NCBI RefSeq assembly: GCF_900112305.1
Contig: NZ_FOKT01000003.1
Location: 248,001 to 312,000, forward strand
Source of the DNA: Microbulbifer thermotolerans
GTDB lineage: Bacteria > Pseudomonadota > Gammaproteobacteria > Pseudomonadales > Cellvibrionaceae
Length of the DNA: 64,000 nt
Reading direction: 5' to 3'
Both the position numbers and the translations under genes were made by a program. The stretch's first letter is position 1. Each line of letters starts with the position of its first letter. The notes beneath the pieces are model-generated. The model saw only the letters and a list, made by a program, of their open reading frames with translations. It was not told where the DNA came from and did no database searches. Shown here in pieces: positions 1 through 8,617 of the stretch.

Positions 1-271
1 ATCCACCGCTGTACTCTTCGGTGACCTGGACAGGGTGATGACCGCTGCCCTGCAGTGCCTGTCGCTCTTTGCCCTACTGCTGGTTGGCGGGCGCTTCGAA
101 CTGGGCACTGCCTATTACCTCGGGCTGGCGATCGCCGCGATGCTCTCCATCTATCAGCAGTGGCTGGTGCGCGACCGCGAAAGGGAAGCCTGCTTCCGCG
201 CCTTCCTCAACAACAACTGGGTTGGCGGCGCGATATTTGCCGGAATTTTCGTCCATTTCCTTCTGGTTTAG
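1..271 (+). CDS. ubiA: 4-hydroxybenzoate octaprenyltransferase, C-terminal part
   Basis: The gene is cut by the window edge; only about 90 C-terminal residues are present, read in frame from base 2. UbiA is an integral membrane prenyltransferase that attaches the polyprenyl chain to 4-hydroxybenzoate in ubiquinone synthesis. The visible stretch begins [12 protein letters not shown] and continues through hydrophobic helices to [18 protein letters not shown], which matches the C-terminal signature of proteobacterial UbiA (the NREREACFKAFMNNNYVG region of the E. coli protein). Its position just before phoB-phoR agrees with the ubiC-ubiA-phoB-phoR order known from Pseudomonas. The internal GTG/ATG near base 35 is not a start. 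Confidence 0.93.
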   Translation, partial: STAVLFGDLDRVMTAALQCLSLFALLLVGGRFELGTAYYLGLAIAAMLSIYQQWLVRDREREACFRAFLNNNWVGGAIFAGIFVHFLLV

Positions 272-298
272 CGTCTAACCACCAACGCGGTTGCGGAC

Positions 299-332
299 CC
301 GTCATATATTTGTAACCAAAATGCCGTTAAAT
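299..332 (+). promoter_or_regulatory. Pho box and -10 of phoB
   Basis: Bases 299-316, CCGTCATATATTTGTAAC, match the Pho box consensus CTGTCATAWAWCTGTCAY as two direct TGTCA-like half sites 11 bp apart. A TTAAAT hexamer follows at 327-332 after a 10-nt spacer, where PhoB-activated promoters have their -10. This implies that phoB-phoR is autoactivated under phosphate limitation, with an untranslated leader of roughly 45 nt. Read by eye, not scored with a matrix. Confidence 0.75.
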
Positions 333-382
333 CCTCGGCTATCAATGGAAAAAACAGATTCAAAAGCGGGCGCGACAGGCAG

Positions 383-1087
383 ATGCAAAGCAAGAAGATC
401 CTGATAGTCGACGACGAAGCCGCCGTACGCGATATGCTGCGGGTGGCGCTGGAGATGGCGGACTACCGAGTCATCGAAGCGGAGAACGTCCAGGAAGCAC
501 ACGCGCTGGTCATCGACGAGAAGCCCGACCTAATTCTTCTGGATTGGATGCTGCCGGATGTCTCCGGCGTTGAACTGGCGCGCCGCCTCAAACGCGACGA
601 GCTCACCGCGGCACTGCCGATCATTATGCTCACCGCCAAGGGCGAAGAGGACCATAAGGTCAAAGGCCTTGAAACCGGCGCCGACGACTACATCACCAAA
701 CCCTTCTCACCGCGGGAACTGGTCGCGCGCCTGAAGGCAGTTCTGCGTCGCGCCGGCCCCACTGAGCCAGAAGAGCCGCTAACCGCCGGTGGTCTGGTGT
801 TAGACCCTATCAGTCACAGAGTCACCATCAACGGCCAAGCGGTGGACATGGGCCCCACCGAGTTCCGCCTGCTGACCTTTTTCCTTTCTCATCAGGAACG
901 CGCTTACACCCGCACTCAATTGCTGGATCACGTCTGGGGCGGCAATGTGTACGTGGAGGAACGCACCGTCGATGTGCACATCCGCCGACTACGCAAGGCC
1001 CTGGCCCTGGACGGTCACGACCGCTACATACAAACGGTGCGCGGCACCGGTTACCGCTTTTCTGTGCAAACCGCGGAAAAAGTGTAA
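383..1087 (+). CDS. phoB: Phosphate regulon response regulator PhoB
   Basis: This is an OmpR-family response regulator that binds Pho boxes when phosphorylated by PhoR. The 234-residue length is typical. The receiver domain shows the acidic pair at residues 10-11, the phosphoacceptor Asp54 in ILLDWMLPD, Thr84 and Lys106 (ITKPFSP). The C-terminal half is a winged-helix DNA-binding domain with the VDVHIRRLRKAL and VRGTGYRF signatures. The ATG start follows a weak purine-rich site. A Pho box lies upstream and the kinase gene phoR follows on the same strand. Confidence 0.97.
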   Translation: MQSKKILIVDDEAAVRDMLRVALEMADYRVIEAENVQEAHALVIDEKPDLILLDWMLPDVSGVELARRLKRDELTAALPIIMLTAKGEEDHKVKGLETGADDYITKPFSPRELVARLKAVLRRAGPTEPEEPLTAGGLVLDPISHRVTINGQAVDMGPTEFRLLTFFLSHQERAYTRTQLLDHVWGGNVYVEERTVDVHIRRLRKALALDGHDRYIQTVRGTGYRFSVQTAEKV

Positions 1088-1175
1088 GATTCCGCGCAAA
1101 CCCGCACCCCCCAACCAGGCGCGGCGCCGGTGGCCAGATTGCCGCACCGCGGCCGCCAGACATAACGGCACTTCT

Positions 1176-2477
1176 ATGCTGGATCGCAGTATTGGCGAGT
1201 TTTCACGCTTTATCACCATCGCCCTCGGCTGCACCATCTTCGGCGTTGCCAGCGGACAATGGCTGTTATCCATCACCCTGGGACTGGCGGTCTATCTCAG
1301 CTGGGTATTGTGGCAATACCGGCGTTTCTACCGCTGGCTGATCAACGGCCGCCGCGGTCCGGCACCTACCGCGTTTGGCATCTGGGGCGAAATCTCCGAC
1401 GACTTCTACCGCATACAACGCCGCCACCGGCGCGAGAAGCAAAAGCTGCACGCCATGCTGCGTCGGGTACAGGACAGCACCAGCGCATTGCGAGAGGGGA
1501 TAGTGGCACTGGAGGATGACGGCAACTTGGCCTGGTGGAATCCGGCTGCGGGTGACCTGTTGGGCCTGCAACCCGGCGACGCAGGCCAGCCGCTGGTGAA
1601 TTTCGTGCGCGACCCCGGCTTCGTCAACTATCTGCAGCAGGGCACCGAGGGCGCGCACGAACCACTGACAATGCCCGCACCGGGTGACGATACACGCATT
1701 CTACAGCTCGAAGTCACCCACTATGGCCAGGACGAAGCACTGGTGATCGTCCGCGACATCACGCGCCTGCACAAACTGGAGCAGATGCGCCGCGACTTTG
1801 TCGCCAATGTATCCCACGAACTGCGCACTCCCCTGACCGTGATCGCCGGCTATCTGGAGACGCTCGAGGCCAGCGGCCAGGCGCCACAGGGCTGGCAGAG
1901 GCCCCTGACACAGATGCGAGAGCAGACAGCGCGTATGACCTCTCTGGTGAATGACCTGCTGTTACTCGCGCGGCTGGAAACCTCCGAACGCGACAGCGGC
2001 CGCGAGCGAGTGGCTGTGGGTGAATTGATTGGCAGGGTGGCGCGGGAGGCGCGCAGCTTCAGTGGTGGCCGCCACGAAATCAGCGTGGACTGCCAGGGGG
2101 ATACCACCATTACCGGCGACGCCAATGAGCTGCACAGCGCCTTCGCCAACCTGGCCCTGAACGCGGTGAAGTACAGCCCGGACGGCGGCCCCATTCAGCT
2201 GCGCTGGCGGGTAGATGAAAATGGCGGGCATTTCTCGGTCACCGACAGCGGCATCGGCATAGATCCCATTCACATCCCGCGCCTCACCGAGCGTTTCTAT
2301 CGCGTGGACGCGGGCCGCTCCCGCGAAAGCGGAGGCACAGGCCTCGGCCTCGCCATCGTCAAACACGTCCTGCTGCGCCACAGCGCGGAGTTATCCATCA
2401 GTAGTGTGCCGGGTCGCGGCAGTACCTTCACTCTGCACTTTCCCGCACAGAAGCTGGAATCAACGACTTCCACGTGA
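1176..2477 (+). CDS. phoR: Phosphate regulon sensor histidine kinase PhoR
   Basis: This inner-membrane histidine kinase phosphorylates PhoB when phosphate is scarce. The ATG at 1176 gives 433 residues, the usual PhoR length; the open frame runs further upstream into phoB but without family resemblance. Two hydrophobic segments lie at about residues 11-46, with no large periplasmic domain between them, then a charged linker and a PAS domain (about 100-195). The H box has phosphoacceptor His214 in NVSHELRTPL; N, G1 and G2 boxes follow (NLALNAVKYSP, DSGIGI, GGTGLGLAIV). The 88-bp gap to phoB is open, so the two are probably cotranscribed. Confidence 0.96.
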   Translation: MLDRSIGEFSRFITIALGCTIFGVASGQWLLSITLGLAVYLSWVLWQYRRFYRWLINGRRGPAPTAFGIWGEISDDFYRIQRRHRREKQKLHAMLRRVQDSTSALREGIVALEDDGNLAWWNPAAGDLLGLQPGDAGQPLVNFVRDPGFVNYLQQGTEGAHEPLTMPAPGDDTRILQLEVTHYGQDEALVIVRDITRLHKLEQMRRDFVANVSHELRTPLTVIAGYLETLEASGQAPQGWQRPLTQMREQTARMTSLVNDLLLLARLETSERDSGRERVAVGELIGRVAREARSFSGGRHEISVDCQGDTTITGDANELHSAFANLALNAVKYSPDGGPIQLRWRVDENGGHFSVTDSGIGIDPIHIPRLTERFYRVDAGRSRESGGTGLGLAIVKHVLLRHSAELSISSVPGRGSTFTLHFPAQKLESTTST

Positions 2478-2508
2478 GCAGGCGAAAACAGGCTGGGGTT
2501 CCCGGGGA

Positions 2509-2868
2509 CTACGCCAGTTCCTGCAGCGCCACTTCCTCACCGTCTTTTCGGTAGGTGACCGTCTCTCCTTCACCGACGGCGGTGCACTGTCGATGCAGAG
2601 TCACATGATGCAGCTGGCGGTCGGCGTCGCGCAGCAGCAGGTGCTCACGGCCCTCGTCGTCTACAGGCAGGGTGCCGGCGGAAATCAGTGCATCGCGCAG
2701 GGCGCGCAGGCGCGGCATATCGCGGTAGCGATCCAAGTCATTGGAAAGGCGCTTTTTCATGCGCTCACTCTCGTGCAACGCGGCGGCCGTCTCGCGGTAC
2801 TTTGCGAAAAAAAAGACCGCTGCAATCGCGAAAACAATCACGACACTGGTTTCAAACCATTCGGGCAT
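2509..2868 (-). CDS. Small membrane-anchored protein with coiled coil, unknown function
   Basis: No family is recognised for this 119-residue protein. Residues 1-22 contain one hydrophobic segment (VVIVFAIAAVFFFAKY), followed by a charged, helical stretch (about 23-60, rich in E, K and R) that could form a short coiled coil, then a more polar C-terminal part. The topology suggests a single-pass inner-membrane protein with a cytoplasmic tail. It lies convergent to phoR and 47 bp downstream of yaaA on the same strand, so it may be in a yaaA operon. Confidence 0.6.
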   Translation of the reverse strand: MPEWFETSVVIVFAIAAVFFFAKYRETAAALHESERMKKRLSNDLDRYRDMPRLRALRDALISAGTLPVDDEGREHLLLRDADRQLHHVTLHRQCTAVGEGETVTYRKDGEEVALQELA

Positions 2869-2915
2869 ATCTGCTCCCTCTTTGTGTGGCGCCAGACCAG
2901 TTGCTGGCCGCCGGC

Positions 2916-3689
2916 TTACGGTTCATCGCGGGTGAAAACCCAATCGTTGCCTTTCGACATAGCGGCGTTGAATCGGTAGCCGGCGACATCGAAGGCTTTC
3001 AGTTCCTCCGCCTTTTTCACCCGGTGGTCGATGGCCCAGCGGCTCATCATGCCGCGAGCTTTCTTGGCGAAAAAGCTGATCATCTTGTACTGGCCGTTCT
3101 TCAAGTCCTTAAAGTGTGGCGTGATCACTTCCGCATCCAACACCTTTGGCCGCACCGCCTTGAAGTACTCATTGGAAGCTAGGTTGACCAGCTCCCGGCT
3201 CTTGAGGCTTTGCAATTGCCGGTTCAATGCCTCGGTGATCGCATCGCCCCAGAACTCATACAGGTTTTTGCCGCGAGCATTTTCAAACTTGGTACCCATT
3301 TCCAGCCGGTAGGCCTGCATCAGATCCAGTGGGCGCAGCAGGCCATAGAGACCGGAGAGGATGCGCAGGTGCTTCTGCGCATAGTTGAAGTCCCGCTTGT
3401 TCATGGTCTCCGCCGCCAACCCGGTGTAGACGTCGCCCTTGAAAGCGAGCAGGGCGGGGCGGGCGTTATCGTCGCTAAAGGGGCGCTCCCACTGCTGGAA
3501 GCGGTCGTAGTTCAGTACGCCCAGTTTGTCGGAGATTTTCATCAGCGCAGAAATCTGCTGGGGGCTCAGCTCGCGCAGCTCCTCGATCAACGCCGCGGAT
3601 TCCTCCAGAAACTCCGGCTGGCTGGTATCGAGAGCCGGTATATCGCTCTCGTAATCGAGCGTCTTGGCCGGGGAGATGACAATTAACAT
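2916..3689 (-). CDS. yaaA: Peroxide stress protein YaaA (DUF328)
   Basis: The YaaA/DUF328 family lowers intracellular unincorporated iron during hydrogen peroxide stress in E. coli and also binds DNA. The start [15 protein letters not shown] is the family's N-terminal signature; the ATG at 3689 has an AAGGA ribosome site 5 nt upstream, so the seven extra upstream in-frame residues are left out. The 257-residue length is normal, and the [14 protein letters not shown] and YRLEMGTK blocks are both present. Confidence 0.95.
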   Translation of the reverse strand: MLIVISPAKTLDYESDIPALDTSQPEFLEESAALIEELRELSPQQISALMKISDKLGVLNYDRFQQWERPFSDDNARPALLAFKGDVYTGLAAETMNKRDFNYAQKHLRILSGLYGLLRPLDLMQAYRLEMGTKFENARGKNLYEFWGDAITEALNRQLQSLKSRELVNLASNEYFKAVRPKVLDAEVITPHFKDLKNGQYKMISFFAKKARGMMSRWAIDHRVKKAEELKAFDVAGYRFNAAMSKGNDWVFTRDEP

Positions 3690-3777
3690 CGGATTCCTTG
3701 TGTGCCGCATGCGCCGAGCCCCAGCTCGGCAATTTTTTCAATGGATTCTTTAGCCGCGCTGGGGCCCGGCCTCGCGC

Positions 3778-4257
3778 TCATTCCGGCTTGAGAATATCCT
3801 GCCACCAGTTAAGCGGTGTCTGGCCGTCTTGCGGATCGTAGACGTTGCCGTAATACCAGACGCTGTTGGCGCCGTCACAGGCACCGTTGAGTATTTTTTC
3901 TATTTTGTCAAAACCGCAACTGACGTGGATCGAGTAGACCAGCAGGCGCGGGCTCTCCATATCCAGCTCTCCGCCGAGCTTTTCCAGCTGTGGTGTCAAC
4001 TTGTCCGAGAGTGCCACACTGTCGCCGCGGCAGAAGACCCGAATCGCCAGGTTGCCGGAGCGCCTGACCAACTCGAACTGGCGAGTGTCTTTGTTGACCT
4101 TGACTGTATCGCCGCTGGCGATGCCCTTAACGAAAGCCGGCGAGCGCACCAGTTGACAGCTATTGTCTTCATTCACCCGCACCTGCAGCCGCTCCACTAC
4201 CGGTTCGCCATCGGGGCCCGTGCCGGCAAATAATTCGATGACCTGCAGTGCTGTCAT
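3778..4257 (-). CDS. DUF4265-like protein
   Basis: This is a soluble protein of 159 residues with no signal peptide or membrane segment. The pattern PDGEPVVERLQV, LVRSPAFVKGIASGDTV and RRSGNLAIRVF resembles DUF4265 proteins, whose function is unknown. The start at 4257 is preferred over the upstream in-frame ATG because a GGGGGGAG ribosome site sits 6 nt before it. It lies 88 bp upstream of yaaA on the same strand and is divergent from the M48 peptidase gene. Confidence 0.7.
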   Translation of the reverse strand: MTALQVIELFAGTGPDGEPVVERLQVRVNEDNSCQLVRSPAFVKGIASGDTVKVNKDTRQFELVRRSGNLAIRVFCRGDSVALSDKLTPQLEKLGGELDMESPRLLVYSIHVSCGFDKIEKILNGACDGANSVWYYGNVYDPQDGQTPLNWWQDILKPE

Positions 4258-4345
4258 AACTTCTCCCCCCAAACGCAACATCGGTTGGGTATCAGTGTTG
4301 TGTAAAATGGCTGACTAAAACCAAGCATTATACAGGGAGGAAGCG

Positions 4346-5623
4346 ATGATCTCGCGTATACCCAAATTCACCGCAGCCGCCGTGGCCCTGTTGCTGCTGG
4401 CCGGCTGCGCGGTCAACCCGGTTACCGGCAAGAAAGAACTGTCACTGCTGTCGACGAGCCAGGAGCTGGCTCTGGGGGAGCAGCAGTATCCGATCAATCA
4501 GCAGCAACAGGGTGGTCAGTACAATGTCGACCCGTCACTGCAAGAGTATGTCAACCAAGTGGGTCAGAAGCTGGCAAAGGTATCGGACCAGCCGCAGCTT
4601 CCCTACGAGTTCGTGGTATTGAACAACTCAGTGCCCAACGCCTGGGCCCTGCCCGGCGGCAAGATTGCGGTGAACCGGGGCCTGCTGGTGCTGCTTGAGG
4701 ATGAGGCGGAACTGGCTGCGGTATTGGGCCACGAAATCGTTCACGCCGCCGCCCGCCACTCCGCCGCCGCCATGTCGCAGCAAACGCTGCTGAATGCCGG
4801 ACTGGCGGTGCTGGGTGCAGCCACACAAGAATCTGCCTACGGTGATCTGATTGCGCTCGGCGGCCAATTGGGGGGCTCCGCTTATATCGCCCGCTATAGC
4901 CGCAGCAACGAGTCCGAGGCAGACCAGTACGGTATGAAGTACATGGCCGCCGCCGGCTACGATCCCCAGGGGGCAGTGCGCCTGCAGCGCAAGTTTGTCG
5001 AACTGTCCAAGGGTAAACAGGCAAGCGGCCTGGAAGCGCTCTTTGCCAGTCACCCTCCATCCCAAGCGCGTGTCAACGCAAACATCGAACACGCCAAGCA
5101 GTTGCCCTCCGGGGGTGTCACCAACCGCGCCGCCTACCAAAAGGCAATAGCCTCGCTAAAACGCGATGCCGATGCCTATCAGAAATACGACGAGGCTCTG
5201 GCAGCCGTTAACAACAAGCAGTACAGTCAGGCCCTGAGCCTGGTGCGTCAGGCGCAGCAGAAACAGCCAAAGGAAGCAGCCTTCTATGCCCTGGAAGGCG
5301 ATCTGCTCGCCCGCAATAAGCAGTACCGCGAGGCCCACAGCGCCTATGACGCCGCGGTGCAAAAAAATCCCGCGCTCTTCTCCCACTGGCTCAAGCGCGG
5401 CATTATCAGCGCGCAGCTGAACGACTACAGCGCGGCAGAGCGGGACTTGAACCGCTCTCTAAATTATCTGGAGACTCCCTACGCGCACTACTATTTGGGG
5501 CAGGTGTACGAAAAGCAGGGGCAGGTGCAAAACGCCTACAACCACTACCAGACAGCGGCCAGTGCCGGCGGTGATATCGGCAGCAGAGCGCAGGCGCGCA
5601 TGCAGGCGCTGAGCGGCCAGTGA
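4346..5623 (+). CDS. M48 family metalloprotease lipoprotein with C-terminal TPRs
   Basis: This is a predicted envelope zinc protease related to BepA/LoiP-type M48 peptidases. The signal peptide ends in a lipobox (LLLLAGC, Cys21) followed by AVNPVTGKKEL, typical of this lipoprotein group. The zinc motif is His129-Glu130-x-x-His133 (GHEIVHAAARH), with a downstream ESEAD helix (about 189-193) supplying the third ligand. Residues from about 275 onward form TPR-like repeats, as in BepA, which assists outer-membrane protein assembly and LptD maturation. The start is backed by an AGGGAGG site. It ends at a bidirectional terminator. Confidence 0.92.
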   Translation: MISRIPKFTAAAVALLLLAGCAVNPVTGKKELSLLSTSQELALGEQQYPINQQQQGGQYNVDPSLQEYVNQVGQKLAKVSDQPQLPYEFVVLNNSVPNAWALPGGKIAVNRGLLVLLEDEAELAAVLGHEIVHAAARHSAAAMSQQTLLNAGLAVLGAATQESAYGDLIALGGQLGGSAYIARYSRSNESEADQYGMKYMAAAGYDPQGAVRLQRKFVELSKGKQASGLEALFASHPPSQARVNANIEHAKQLPSGGVTNRAAYQKAIASLKRDADAYQKYDEALAAVNNKQYSQALSLVRQAQQKQPKEAAFYALEGDLLARNKQYREAHSAYDAAVQKNPALFSHWLKRGIISAQLNDYSAAERDLNRSLNYLETPYAHYYLGQVYEKQGQVQNAYNHYQTAASAGGDIGSRAQARMQALSGQ

Positions 5624-5634
5624 TAATCTTTGCC

Positions 5635-5669
5635 AATAAAAAAGGCCGCGCAGTGCGGCCTTTTTTATT
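5635..5669. terminator. Bidirectional intrinsic terminator
   Basis: Two 15-bp perfectly complementary arms (5635-5649 and 5655-5669) flank a 5-nt GCAGT loop. The GC core GGCCGC/GCGGCC has an A-tract on one side and a T-tract on the other, so it works as a rho-independent terminator on both strands. It separates the convergent M48 peptidase and porin genes. Confidence 0.9.
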
Positions 5670-5686
5670 GCTTCAGAAACTGGTTA

Positions 5687-6487
5687 TCAGAGCTGAACCG
5701 TTACGCCCAGCAGAAAAGTATCAACATCCGTATCGCTATTAGTGGTGTAGGCTATATTGCCGGCGATATTGCGGTTGAAGAAGTGGGAAACACCCAAGCC
5801 CAGAGTCTCTTCCTTGTTGTAATTGGCAAAGATAGATGTTGCCTTACTGAAATAGTATTCGGTACCAACGAGCCAAATATCCTCAAAATCATCGTTGGCG
5901 GTGTAACTGGCATTGGCGGTAAACCAGGTCTCACCACCTAACTCTTTGAAGAACTTGGAAGACAGGGTGCGGCTGTCAAAATTGTCATCAGTGGAGAAGC
6001 TGAAGCCAATGTAGTCGTTGCCACTCAGCTGGTGGTTGTAACTTGCATTAACAAAGTAGTCCGCGTCGCGGTCTTCCCATTTCACACTCTCAAGACTCAG
6101 CAGGAAATTTGGGGAAAACAGATACCCGACGGAGGCCGTATAGAGATCGTTATCTCCAAAATCTGCCGCACTTCCGCCTACGACGAAACCATTGGATGCA
6201 AAGTACTCTCCGCCAACAGCCAGCGTATCTTCATCGTCACCGTCATATTCAAAGTAGCTGTAGCCAGCGAATAGATTGCTTGTTTTGTTGATATATTCAA
6301 ATTCTTTAAGGGGCCCCAGAGTTTCCTTGGGGGCAAAGTAATAAGTAGTACCGATATCAAATTGATCGACATCTCCAAAAGATTTTTCAGCCTCTGAATA
6401 ATTCGCCTCCGAGATAGAAGTGTATTCCTCCGCAGAAACGGTGGCGGAGCAAATCATCAAAGGCAGGGCGAGATACTTAAACTTCAT
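5687..6487 (-). CDS. Putative outer-membrane porin / beta-barrel protein
   Basis: A cleavable signal peptide (about residues 1-19, ending VSAEE) is followed by alternating hydrophobic/polar strands rich in Y, F, N and D, ending in the hydrophobic FLLGVTVQL expected for a beta-barrel C terminus. The length of 266 residues suits a barrel of 12-14 strands. It resembles small gammaproteobacterial 'putative porin' proteins, but the substrate cannot be told. It is AT-richer than its neighbours, and is monocistronic between a terminator and an upstream intergenic gap. Confidence 0.7.
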   Translation of the reverse strand: MKFKYLALPLMICSATVSAEEYTSISEANYSEAEKSFGDVDQFDIGTTYYFAPKETLGPLKEFEYINKTSNLFAGYSYFEYDGDDEDTLAVGGEYFASNGFVVGGSAADFGDNDLYTASVGYLFSPNFLLSLESVKWEDRDADYFVNASYNHQLSGNDYIGFSFSTDDNFDSRTLSSKFFKELGGETWFTANASYTANDDFEDIWLVGTEYYFSKATSIFANYNKEETLGLGVSHFFNRNIAGNIAYTTNSDTDVDTFLLGVTVQL

Positions 6488-6572
6488 TCCAGTTTCCTTG
6501 TTTAAATTTCCAACCAGGAGCTGAGGACTATAGTGATGATGCCTGAACAGTATATGAACCGGGGGATGAGTC

Positions 6573-6899
6573 TTATTTTTTCCGCGACTCGGCCGCTGGT
6601 CTCACCACCCATTGAGGTTCCTCAAATTCACCGATTGGACGCACTTCAACAAAAGGGGCAGCGCTGCGGATAATTTCATCGATCTCGGCGTCGTGCTGTG
6701 TCTCCATAGTATCTCGATGTGCCTTGCTCTCCCAGCTGGCAATGGCAATCAGGGTACTGGGATCACCGATTTTTCGATGCAGTTCGGTACCGCGCGCACC
6801 GGGAGCCCGTTGTATCAGTTCAGAAGCGCGCACCCAGATATCGGCGTACTCCTCAGCGGTATGGCCTTCTTTAATGCGAACCTCGAAGATGTACTTCAT
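6573..6899 (-). CDS. Antibiotic biosynthesis monooxygenase (ABM) domain protein
   Basis: A small ferredoxin-like ABM/dimeric alpha-beta barrel protein of 108 residues. MKYIFEVRIKEGHTAEEYADIW begins the first strand and helix; APGARGTELHRK and IAIASWESKAHRDTM are the typical middle block. Members range from quinol oxygenases to proteins of unknown role, so the reaction is not assigned. The ATG at 6899 is chosen over an upstream in-frame ATG because a GGGAGAG ribosome site precedes it and the domain starts there. Confidence 0.75.
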   Translation of the reverse strand: MKYIFEVRIKEGHTAEEYADIWVRASELIQRAPGARGTELHRKIGDPSTLIAIASWESKAHRDTMETQHDAEIDEIIRSAAPFVEVRPIGEFEEPQWVVRPAAESRKK

Positions 6900-6924
6900 T
6901 GGCAATCTCTCCCTGTTTGTCGCC

Positions 6925-6956
6925 AAAAAAAATGGCCGCTTAGTGCAGCCATTTTT
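6925..6956 (-). terminator. Rho-independent terminator after phoU
   Basis: An imperfect hairpin with AAAAATGGC/GCCATTTTT arms and one internal C-A mismatch around a TTAGT loop, followed on the minus strand by a run of Ts. It lies 34 bp past the phoU stop and would end the pst-phoU transcript. It may also work in the plus direction. Confidence 0.8.
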
Positions 6957-6990
6957 ATCGTATGCATGGGGGATTTCCCACAGGAAAACG

Positions 6991-7692
6991 TCATTTCGTT
7001 TTCAGTTTGTCTTCGTGGCCATGACGAATATCGGCGCCCTCGACCAAATAGACCACCTGCTCGCAGATATTCTTGGCGTGGTCACCGATACGCTCCAGGG
7101 AACGCAGGATCCAGAGAACGTTGATCACGCGGGAAATACTGCGCGGGTCTTCCATCATGTAAGTGATCAACTCGCGCACTGCGGTACGATAGTCCATATC
7201 CACCTTTTCATCCTCTGTCAGGGTGCGCATCGCCGCGATCACATCGAAACGGGTATAAGCATCCAGGGCGTCGTTGAGCATTTTGCGCACGGCGTTGGCG
7301 ATATGGCGGATTTCCGTGTAACCGCGCGGTGAAGAGCCTTCGTCGGTCAACGCTATGGCCATTTTGGCAACCTTACTGGCCTCGTCGCCAATGCGCTCCA
7401 AGTCGCGGGCAATACGGGTCACCGACATGACCATGCGCAGGTCGGAGGCGGCGGGCTGGCGCTTGGCAATAATCAGGGTGGCGTGTTCATCCAAGGCCAT
7501 CTCGCGCTTGTCGATTTCTTCTTCAGCACGCAGCACCTTTTCCGCCAGCTCGCTGTCGGCGTTGGAAAGTGCATCTACCGCATCGGCTACCTGGCGGGCG
7601 ACGAGGCCGCCCATTTCCAGCATCTCGGTCTTGATGCTCTCCAGGTCTTCGTTGAATTGACGGGAGATGTGTTGGTCGAAATGCATTTCCAT
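6991..7692 (-). CDS. phoU: Phosphate signalling protein PhoU
   Basis: PhoU is a cytoplasmic all-helical protein that links the Pst transporter to PhoR and keeps the Pho regulon off when phosphate is plentiful. The 233-residue length is normal. Both three-helix repeats show the metal-binding signature: RIARDLERIGDEASKVAK in the first half and ILRSLERIGDHAKNICE in the second. It is the last gene of the pst operon, 23 bp after pstB, and is followed by a terminator. Confidence 0.97.
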   Translation of the reverse strand: MEMHFDQHISRQFNEDLESIKTEMLEMGGLVARQVADAVDALSNADSELAEKVLRAEEEIDKREMALDEHATLIIAKRQPAASDLRMVMSVTRIARDLERIGDEASKVAKMAIALTDEGSSPRGYTEIRHIANAVRKMLNDALDAYTRFDVIAAMRTLTEDEKVDMDYRTAVRELITYMMEDPRSISRVINVLWILRSLERIGDHAKNICEQVVYLVEGADIRHGHEDKLKTK

Positions 7693-7715
7693 AATCTTTT
7701 CTCTGCGCAGGCACC

Positions 7716-8588
7716 TCAGCCGAAGCGGCCGGTGATGTATGCCTCGGTCAGTTCGTGTTGTGGGTTGGTGAATACTGTCTCGGTATCGTTGACCTCCACC
7801 AGGCGTCCCAGATGGAAGTAAGCGGTGCGCTGGCTGACCCGCGCGGCCTGCTGCATGGAGTGGGTTACTATGGCAATCGTGTAATTCTCACGCAACTCGT
7901 TGATCAGCTCCTCGATGCGCGCGGTGGCAATAGGGTCCAGAGCCGAGCAGGGCTCGTCCATCAGAATCACCTCGGGGCTTACAGCAATGGCGCGGGCGAT
8001 ACACAGGCGCTGCTGCTGGCCGCCGGAAAGGCCGGTGCCGGGCTGGTCGAGACGATCCTTTACTTCATTCCACAGGCCCGCGCGGCGCAGGCTGTTTTCG
8101 ACGATTTCATCCAACTCCGCCCGGCGCCGGGCGATGCCGTGAATCTTGGGGCCATAGGCGACGTTTTCATAAATGGACTTGGGAAAGGGGTTGGGTTTCT
8201 GAAACACCATGCCCACCCGCGCGCGCAGGGGCACCACATCTACCTTCTGGCCGTAGATAGGCTCTCCGTCCAAGGTCAGTTCTCCCTCGACACGGCAATC
8301 CTCGATGGTATCGTTCATGCGGTTCAGACAGCGCAGAAATGTAGATTTGCCGCAGCCCGAGGGGCCGATCATGGCCACAACTTCGTTGCAGCCGATATCC
8401 AGACTGATATCGTGTATCGCCTGAGTTTCGCCATAAAAGACATTGACATTGCGCATCCGCATCTTGGCATCGTCGCAAAAGGGTTTGCCGACGGTTTTAC
8501 TGGTGTTGGTGTCCACAGCTTCTCTTTCCGCCGATTCCGGTTGGGACGCCGCTGTCTGACCGGCGGCATCCAGGGTCATGGTATCCAT
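7716..8588 (-). CDS. pstB: Phosphate ABC transporter ATP-binding protein PstB
   Basis: The ATPase of the high-affinity phosphate importer, 290 residues. Walker A is GPSGCGKST (about 75-83), followed by LSGGQQQR (ABC signature) and VILMDEP (Walker B). The first 40 residues are a polar extension not found in E. coli PstB. The ATG has a strong AAGGGAAG ribosome site. It sits 29 bp behind pstA in the pst operon. Confidence 0.97.
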   Translation of the reverse strand: MDTMTLDAAGQTAASQPESAEREAVDTNTSKTVGKPFCDDAKMRMRNVNVFYGETQAIHDISLDIGCNEVVAMIGPSGCGKSTFLRCLNRMNDTIEDCRVEGELTLDGEPIYGQKVDVVPLRARVGMVFQKPNPFPKSIYENVAYGPKIHGIARRRAELDEIVENSLRRAGLWNEVKDRLDQPGTGLSGGQQQRLCIARAIAVSPEVILMDEPCSALDPIATARIEELINELRENYTIAIVTHSMQQAARVSQRTAYFHLGRLVEVNDTETVFTNPQHELTEAYITGRFG

Positions 8589-8617
8589 AAATCTTCCCTT
8601 TATCTTAGCGCCGGCCG